Origin: CAVSUR01 sp052143655
GTDB taxonomy: Bacteria > Actinomycetota > Actinomycetes > Streptosporangiales > Streptosporangiaceae
DNA: 13,593 bases
Assembly: GCA_052143655.1 (NCBI GenBank)
Contig: JBKQSL010000035.1
Span: forward strand, 1 to 13,593
Reading direction: 5' to 3'
Below are positions 7,203 to 13,593 of this stretch, in pieces. Within the stretch, counting starts at the first letter, position 1. Each line of letters starts with the position of its first letter. Below the pieces are notes generated by a model. That model was not told the DNA's origin. It saw nothing but the letters and a program-made list of their open reading frames with translations, and ran no database searches. Both the position numbers and the translations under genes were made by a program.

Positions 7203-7654
7203 TCCGGCTCGGATCGGCGGCCGGGTACCCGTTCGAGGGACCCCGCCTGCTCGGCGGCTGGACAGCGCCGCCGGTCGCGGCCGTGTACGCGATCGCCTAC
7301 AAGCCCGAGCCCGATAACCGGCCGGAACGCTACGCCGTGCTCTACGTCGGCCACTGCGACGACTTGTCGGCGGAGCGGTTCCCGTTCGGTCATCCGCGCG
7401 CTTCCTGCTGGACGCGGCGCGCCGGGTCCCGCTGGAAGGTGTACGTCTGCACCTACGAGGTCCCCGGCGGCGGCCGCGGGCACCGGGAGCAGATTACCCG
7501 CGAGTTGCTGGCCGTGTACCGCCCCAGCTGCAATCCCCGTCAGTACGACCAGGCCTGGAAGGACGAGTGGATCGGCGAGTACTCGGCGCCGACCACGGCC
7601 CCGGTCGCCCGCCGCCCCCCGGACAGCCGGCCGGGCCCTGCCGCATCGCAATAG
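7199..7654 (+). CDS. GIY-YIG-nuclease-like protein
   Basis: A 151-residue protein from the GTG at 7199, which overlaps the preceding stop codon by 4 bases. The order AVYAI (28-32), YVGHCDDLS (49-57), R60, HPRASCW (65-71), HREQITRELL (95-104) and YRPSCN (107-112) follows the GIY-YIG pattern: two strands carrying the GIY and YIG equivalents, an Arg on the first helix, then a helix with a catalytic-type Glu (probably E102), and the common final Y-x-P-x-C-N. Small stand-alone GIY-YIG-like proteins exist in many bacteria, and most have no known substrate. The tail from about 131 is Pro/Arg-rich and disordered. No role in CO oxidation is known; it may simply share the operon. A structural rather than nuclease role is possible, since the catalytic positions are only approximately aligned here. 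Confidence 0.72.
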   Translation: MIRLGSAAGYPFEGPRLLGGWTAPPVAAVYAIAYKPEPDNRPERYAVLYVGHCDDLSAERFPFGHPRASCWTRRAGSRWKVYVCTYEVPGGGRGHREQITRELLAVYRPSCNPRQYDQAWKDEWIGEYSAPTTAPVARRPPDSRPGPAASQ

Positions 7655-7704
7655 TGTCGGTGGGCGAAGCCGGGGAGGCGGCGGCTCCGGCGCGGCGGGC
7701 GGCT

Positions 7705-7734
7705 GTGCGCGGCAGGCTGGGTGCGCGGCAGGCT
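7705..7734. repeat. Two 14-bp direct repeats between the convergent operons
   Basis: GTGCGCGGCAGGCT occurs at 7705-7718 and 7721-7734, and GTGCGCGG starts a third partial copy. The second copy covers most of the stop codon of the minus-strand gene. The 78-base gap between the convergent operons contains no convincing terminator hairpin. Confidence 0.6.
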
Positions 7735-8095
7735 AGGTGCGCGGGGCGTAGCCGACGGCGTCGTGCAGGCGGGAGCGGCGGGTGCCCGAGGCCGGGCGGG
7801 TCGGCTCGGGGACCGCGGGGCGCTCCGGCGCCGGGCTGACCCCGGTGACGATGTCCTCGGCCATCCCGTACAGCAGCGGCAGCGCGCCCGCCACCACCCC
7901 GCCGGTCTGGTTGATGTGCTCAACGCCCGGGCCGATCAGCTTCGCGTGCCCGACGATGGTGCGTACCAGTTCCGCGCACTCCTCCAGGTTGCCCGCGATG
8001 CGGGTGAGCAGGGTCCCCGCCCAGTACAGGTAGAACGCCAGCCCGGCGATCAGCAGGACGATGTCGACGACGGTCAGCACGACCAGCAGCGTCAT
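7733..8095 (-). CDS. Small membrane protein 5 of the cassette downstream of coxG
   Basis: A 120-residue protein with an N-terminal hydrophobic helix (about 3-28), then a long helical soluble segment (LTRIAGNLEECAELVRTIVG through VEHINQTGGVVAGALPLL) and a Pro/Arg-rich C-terminal tail from about 88. The ATG at 8095 overlaps the TGA of the preceding gene (ATGA). It is the last gene of the minus-strand CO dehydrogenase operon. The one-helix-plus-long-helix design resembles DUF948-like membrane proteins, but no family is recognised with confidence. It is the longest of the five and the only one with a tail. Confidence 0.8.
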   Translation of the reverse strand: MTLLVVLTVVDIVLLIAGLAFYLYWAGTLLTRIAGNLEECAELVRTIVGHAKLIGPGVEHINQTGGVVAGALPLLYGMAEDIVTGVSPAPERPAVPEPTRPASGTRRSRLHDAVGYAPRT

Positions 8096-8382
8096 GACTT
8101 CACCTTCCCGAGCACCCGGCCGAGGAACAGGTGATGCTCCAGGCCTTCCGCCAGCACTGCCTCTACCCCGTCGGCCACCTGCGGGATCAGCGCGGTGGAC
8201 TCGGTGTTCGCCGCGGCGGCCTTGAGGGTGTCCCGGACGGCCACGACGCGGCGGTCGATGATCTTCACCAGGAAGATCAGGATGCTCAGCAGGGCCGCCA
8301 CCGCCAGCACCACGACGAAGCCGGCGATGATCGCGGCCACCCAGAGCGTGTGGTAGGTCGAGGAGAGGGCCAGGTCGTGCAT
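8092..8382 (-). CDS. Small membrane protein 4 of the cassette downstream of coxG
   Basis: A 96-residue protein: a short polar N terminus, one hydrophobic helix (about 13-42), a basic boundary (IIDRR) and an amphipathic helix (VRDTLKAAAANTESTALIPQ and on) ending with HHLFLGRVLGKVKS. ATG at 8382 has GGGAGG about 6 bases upstream. The gap to the previous gene is 2 bases, and it overlaps the next gene by 4. The NTESTALIP stretch recalls the RNTAPLAAL stretch of its upstream neighbour, suggesting the cassette arose by duplication, but similarity is weak. Function unknown. Confidence 0.8.
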   Translation of the reverse strand: MHDLALSSTYHTLWVAAIIAGFVVVLAVAALLSILIFLVKIIDRRVVAVRDTLKAAAANTESTALIPQVADGVEAVLAEGLEHHLFLGRVLGKVKS

Positions 8383-8384
8383 CG

Positions 8385-8693
8385 CTAGCCTCCCAGCCGG
8401 GCGCGGCCGCGCTGCAGCCCGCCGATGATGATCGTGGCGTGCTCGATGGTGGTGCGCAGCGCCGCCAGCGGGGCGGTGTTGCGCACCGCGCCGGCCAGCG
8501 CGTTGTTGATCTTCGGGGCCTCGTCGCCGATCGAGCGGGCTAGCAGCAGTATCGGCACCACCAGCGCCACCACGACACCGACGATCACGATGCCGATCGT
8601 GTATCCGACGACCCAGCCGGTGGCGGCGGGCCCGGCGGCGAGCACATGCGCGGTGATGGCAACCGGCTCCCGGGTGAGTTCAGACCGTTTCAC
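8385..8693 (-). CDS. Small membrane protein 3 of the cassette downstream of coxG
   Basis: A 102-residue protein with a cytosolic-looking N terminus of about 25 residues, a long hydrophobic segment (about 27-53, GYTIGIVIVGVVVALVVPIL), then an amphipathic helical part (INNALAGAVRNTAPLAALRT) and a basic end (QRGRARLGG). GTG at 8693 follows AGGGA by 8 bases and overlaps the end of the preceding gene by 14 bases. No recognised family. The same layout as its neighbours supports a common role at the membrane. Confidence 0.78.
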   Translation of the reverse strand: MKRSELTREPVAITAHVLAAGPAATGWVVGYTIGIVIVGVVVALVVPILLLARSIGDEAPKINNALAGAVRNTAPLAALRTTIEHATIIIGGLQRGRARLGG

Positions 8694-8907
8694 AGAAGTC
8701 CCTGACTGGCTTCAGGCTGGCGTTCACCGATGTCAGCCGTTCTGGCACGGTGCTGGTCAGCTGGGCGACGGCCTGCACGCCGCCAGTGGTGGTGCGCAGT
8801 GTCGTGCGGATGGCCCGCAGGTGGAAGATCACCCGGAGCAGGCCGACGGCGGTAATCGCGATGATGAGCGCGGCGATGACGATGGTGGCCCAGGCGGCGG
8901 CAGGCAT
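8680..8907 (-). CDS. Small membrane protein 2 of the cassette downstream of coxG
   Basis: A 75-residue protein: one hydrophobic helix (about 5-27, WATIVIAALIIAITAVGLL) followed by a Thr/Val-rich amphipathic segment (LRAIRTTLRTTTGGVQAV, then LTSVNASLKPVRDF) and a single Cys near the end. ATG at 8907 has AAGGGAG about 8 bases upstream. The gap to the previous gene is 18 bases. No recognised family. The heptad-like spacing of small hydrophobic residues after the membrane helix suggests coiled-coil pairing with its neighbours; this is inference. Confidence 0.78.
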   Translation of the reverse strand: MPAAAWATIVIAALIIAITAVGLLRVIFHLRAIRTTLRTTTGGVQAVAQLTSTVPERLTSVNASLKPVRDFCETV

Positions 8908-8925
8908 GGCCGTTCTCCCTTCTTC

Positions 8926-9180
8926 TCAGCCGAGCAGCTTGGCGACGGAGCCGGCGTAGCGGACCGCGCCGACCGAGACCTGCCGGACCGTCTCGTCGGT
9001 CGTGGCCAGCCCGTCCGGCACGCACTGCAGTTCCCCGACCAGCGCCGCGCCGCCGCGGAGGACCTCGTCGGCCGCGCCGCGGATCCGTTCCAGCGCGGCC
9101 AGCACCAGGTTCAGCAGGAAGATGACGACGGGCAGTACGACCAGCAGCAGGATCGCGTTGCCGATCCACCACAAGACCAT
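8926..9180 (-). CDS. Small membrane protein 1 of the cassette, directly after coxG
   Basis: An 84-residue protein with an N-terminal hydrophobic helix (about 5-29, WIGNAILLLVVLPVVIFLL) and a helical soluble part (LERIRGAADEVLRGGAALVG through DETVRQVSVGAVRYAGSV). It carries one Cys (LQCVPDG). ATG at 9180 lies 3 bases after the coxG stop, with AGGAG inside the end of coxG, so its translation is tied to coxG. No recognised family. Its place right behind coxG makes it the best candidate for direct contact with CoxG or CO dehydrogenase at the membrane. Confidence 0.82.
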   Translation of the reverse strand: MVLWWIGNAILLLVVLPVVIFLLNLVLAALERIRGAADEVLRGGAALVGELQCVPDGLATTDETVRQVSVGAVRYAGSVAKLLG

Positions 9181-9183
9181 GAG

Positions 9184-9780
9184 TCAGCTCTCCTGTTTCG
9201 CAGCCTGATAGGGGACGAAGAACCGGCGGAACACCCGGCGCAGCGCCATCAGCGCGGCCTGCAGCCCGACCCGCAGCCCGCGGGCCGGGGCGGCGGACGC
9301 GGCGGCGATCTGCTCCGCCGACTCGCCGCGCTCCAGCCGGCCGATCCGGTCCGCCATGCTGGCGGCGAACTGGCGCATCAGCACCGCGCTGACGTCGGCG
9401 ACCATGCCGCGCCCGTACTGCGCCGCGGCACCCGACAGCTGCAGGTCCTGGGCGACGCCGACCTTGGTGCCGCGGCCGGACCGGCTCAGCGTGGCGGTGA
9501 CGACCATCGCAGCCTGGCCGCGGCCGCGCGCGTCGGCGCCGGCCGCGTGCACTATGACCCGCCGGGCGGCCTCGTCCCGCTCGGTGATGCCGGCGGTCCC
9601 GGCGAACTGCAGCCGGACCGGCCCCATCCGGATCGAGACCGTGCCCTCGTACTTCTCGCCGCCGAGATCGCGGGTCAGCGCGGCGCCGGGCAGGCAGGTG
9701 GCCACCTGCGGGATGTTCTCGAAGAACTGCCAGACCTTCTCGACCGGCTCGGCGACCTCGAACTCGTTCTTGATCAGCAA
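9184..9780 (-). CDS. coxG: CoxG, SRPBCC-family protein of CO dehydrogenase
   Basis: A 198-residue START/SRPBCC-fold protein. The N-terminal part (NEFEVAEPVEKVWQFFENIP, then CLPGAAL) and the segment GAAAQYGRGMVADVSAVL are hallmarks of the CoxG family (carbon monoxide dehydrogenase subunit G). CoxG has been linked to membrane attachment of CO dehydrogenase in Oligotropha and to menaquinone delivery to the enzyme in mycobacteria. After residue about 165 a basic amphipathic helix (GLRVGLQAALMALRRVFRRF) probably touches the membrane. The start is a TTG at 9780 with GAGGAG 9 bases upstream, inside the end of the XdhC-like gene (7-base overlap). It is followed at once by five small membrane protein genes, which fits a membrane docking function for the whole block. 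Confidence 0.93.
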   Translation of the reverse strand: MLIKNEFEVAEPVEKVWQFFENIPQVATCLPGAALTRDLGGEKYEGTVSIRMGPVRLQFAGTAGITERDEAARRVIVHAAGADARGRGQAAMVVTATLSRSGRGTKVGVAQDLQLSGAAAQYGRGMVADVSAVLMRQFAASMADRIGRLERGESAEQIAAASAAPARGLRVGLQAALMALRRVFRRFFVPYQAAKQES

Positions 9781-10742
9781 CGGGTCTCACTCCTCGCGTA
9801 CGCGGCAGGATCGGCCTCGAACGCCGCGCGGCATCCGGCGCAGCAGAAGTAGTAGGTAGCGGCGTCATGCTCCAGCGGGCGGCTGCCCGGCCCGGCCGGC
9901 ACCGTCATCCCGCACACCGGGTCGGCCGCCTCGGCCCGGCCCTCGGCACCGCTGTCGGGCAGGCCCGCGGGGCGCGCGCCCGCCGCCGCGGCGCCGCGGG
10001 GCAGCTCGCCGGAGGCGCGCAGCGCGACCAGCTCGGCCAGGATGGCGACCGCGATTTCCTGGTGCGCGGTCGGGCCGAGGTCCAGGCCGGCCGGCACCCG
10101 GACCCGGGCCAGCTGGTCGGCGGGCAGCCCGCGCTCGCGCAGGTAGCCGAGCAGCGCGGCGCCCCGGCGGGCCGAGCCGACCAGGCCGAGATAGGCCGGC
10201 CGGGCGGCTACCGCCTGCTCCACCGCCTCCTCGTCGCCGTGCCCCTGGGTGGCGACCACCACCAGGGACTGCTCGCTGCCATCGGCGGCGGAAAACTTAC
10301 GGCCGTCGATCAGGTCCGCCCGCCAGCCGAGCGCGCCCGCCAGTCCGGCGAGCGTGCGGGCCATCGGCGACCGGCCGACGACCACCAGGTGCGGAACAGG
10401 CAGCACCGGCTCGATGTACACCTCCAGGGCACCCTCGCTCTGGCAGGAGATCGGCACGGCGGTCATCCCCTCCGGGACCGCCGCGCCGAACTGCTCAGGG
10501 GTGCCGAGCAGCAGCAGCCTCGGCTCGCCGGTGCGGATCACCTGCTGCGCTTCCCGGACGACGACAGGCTCCGCGCAGGCGCCGCCGATCCAGCCGTGCA
10601 GCTCCCCGGACGCTCTGATGATTGCCCGCGACCCCTGCTGGCCCGACGACGGGCCCTGCCGCCAGACCACGGTCGCCAGCGCGAACGGCTCGCCGCTGCG
10701 GGTCAGCTCGCCGGCCTGCTCCAGCACATCCCAGCCGTGCAT
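9774..10742 (-). CDS. coxF: XdhC/CoxF-family maturation protein fused to a C-terminal YHS domain
   Basis: A 322-residue protein. Residues 1-80 are the XdhC/CoxI N-terminal domain, with VVWRQGPSSG and GWIGGACAEPVVVREA (C56 at the conserved Cys). Residues 117-240 are a Rossmann-type domain (PHLVVVGRSPMARTLAG, then GLDLGPTAHQEIAVAILAEL). XdhC proteins bind the Mo-cytochrome cofactor, help its sulfuration and deliver it to the enzyme, here presumably CoxL. An Ala/Gly/Pro linker (about 243-270) leads to DPVCGMTV (274-281) and YYFCCAGCRAAFEADPAAY (297-315), a complete YHS domain with C277, C300, C301 and C304. YHS domains bind metals such as copper. CoxF naming follows the position before coxG and is less sure than the family. 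ATG at 10742; GGGAAGG lies upstream. Confidence 0.88.
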   Translation of the reverse strand: MHGWDVLEQAGELTRSGEPFALATVVWRQGPSSGQQGSRAIIRASGELHGWIGGACAEPVVVREAQQVIRTGEPRLLLLGTPEQFGAAVPEGMTAVPISCQSEGALEVYIEPVLPVPHLVVVGRSPMARTLAGLAGALGWRADLIDGRKFSAADGSEQSLVVVATQGHGDEEAVEQAVAARPAYLGLVGSARRGAALLGYLRERGLPADQLARVRVPAGLDLGPTAHQEIAVAILAELVALRASGELPRGAAAAGARPAGLPDSGAEGRAEAADPVCGMTVPAGPGSRPLEHDAATYYFCCAGCRAAFEADPAAYARSETRC

Positions 10743-10761
10743 GCGTGCCTGCCTTCCCGGC

Positions 10762-13152
<2,391 letters not shown>

Positions 13153-13164
13153 GTTCTGCCTCCC

Positions 13165-13593
13165 CTAGCTACCGGACTCGGACCTGAGCTTGGCCGCCGC
13201 CCACAGCACCGATTTGACGATGTTCTGGTAGCCGGTGCAGCGGCACAGGTTGCCGGACAGCGCCCAGCGCACGTCTTCTTCAGTGGGGTCGGGATTCTCG
13301 TCGAGCAGCGCCTTGGCGGCCATCATCATGCCCGGGGTGCAGAACCCGCACTGCAGCCCATGCTCCTCCTTGAAGCCCTCCTGGAGCGGATGCAGCTCGC
13401 TGGCAGTGGCCATGCCCTCGACCGTGCTGATTTCGCGCCCGTCGACCTGGACGGCCAGCATCGTGCAGGACTTCACCGGCCGACCATCGACCAGGACCGT
13501 GCACGCACCGCAGTTGGTCGTGTCGCAGCCCATGTGCGTGCCGGTCAGGCCGAGCCCGCGGCGGATCAGGTGAGCCAGCAGCAGCCGCGGCTC
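13165..13593 (-). CDS. coxS: CoxS, CO dehydrogenase small [2Fe-2S] subunit (5' end beyond window)
   Basis: The frame is open to the right edge, so the start lies outside; 142 residues are visible and perhaps 20-25 are missing. The visible part begins EPRLLLAHLIRRGLGLTG. HMGCDTTNCGACTVLVDG is the ferredoxin-like [2Fe-2S] motif, with a further Cys in KSCTML. GLQCGFCTPGMMMAAKAL and GNLCRCTGYQNIV form the second, C-terminal [2Fe-2S] cluster site. This two-cluster layout is standard for CoxS and the small subunits of xanthine dehydrogenase relatives, and the neighbouring form I coxL settles the name. CoxS carries electrons from the Mo-Cu site to the FAD subunit CoxM. The usual order coxM-coxS-coxL implies coxM just beyond the edge. 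Confidence 0.96.
   Translation of the reverse strand, partial: EPRLLLAHLIRRGLGLTGTHMGCDTTNCGACTVLVDGRPVKSCTMLAVQVDGREISTVEGMATASELHPLQEGFKEEHGLQCGFCTPGMMMAAKALLDENPDPTEEDVRWALSGNLCRCTGYQNIVKSVLWAAAKLRSESGS

Noticed and set aside
7733..9180. Five small membrane proteins as phage holins or toxins
   Set aside because: There are no phage or antitoxin genes, the genes are tightly packed behind coxG in a metabolic operon, and base use matches the neighbours.

Overview
The window is very GC-rich with strongly G/C-biased third codon positions. It uses many GTG starts (and one TTG), and its genes often overlap by a few bases. Its families (COG4705/DUF347 membrane protein, LOG protein, PadR regulator, form I aerobic CO dehydrogenase) fit a soil-type actinobacterium (Actinomycetota). 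The genus cannot be told from the sequence alone.

Left part (1-4282). A minus-strand operon holds a small one-helix membrane protein, a polytopic membrane protein with intramembrane histidines, and the start of a PadR-family regulator that runs off the left edge. A near-palindromic site overlaps the likely promoter of this operon, with a weaker copy 30 bp away, so PadR autoregulation is plausible. Divergent from it is a DUF347-repeat membrane protein with a tandem-repeat Q/P/Y tail, followed by a LOG-family nucleotide phosphoribohydrolase. A repeat-rich gap separates the LOG gene from a convergent membrane-anchored Trp-Pro-Gly-rich protein.

Middle (4597-7654, plus strand). This is an accessory operon: a small unknown protein, the MoxR-type AAA+ ATPase CoxD, the VWA protein CoxE, a second small unknown protein and a GIY-YIG-like protein. 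CoxD and CoxE are the factors known to mature the Cu-Mo active site of CO dehydrogenase.

Right part (7733-13593, minus strand, convergent with the previous operon). This is the structural CO dehydrogenase operon: coxS (cut by the right edge), coxL with the form I copper-loop AYRCSFR, an XdhC/CoxF-like chaperone carrying an extra C-terminal YHS metal-binding domain, the SRPBCC protein CoxG, and then five consecutive small single-helix membrane proteins of unknown function. coxM is not in the window and probably lies just beyond the right edge. Together the genes suggest the capacity to oxidise CO, with electrons passed to the membrane through CoxG. The five-gene membrane cassette and the YHS fusion are the least explained and most interesting parts.
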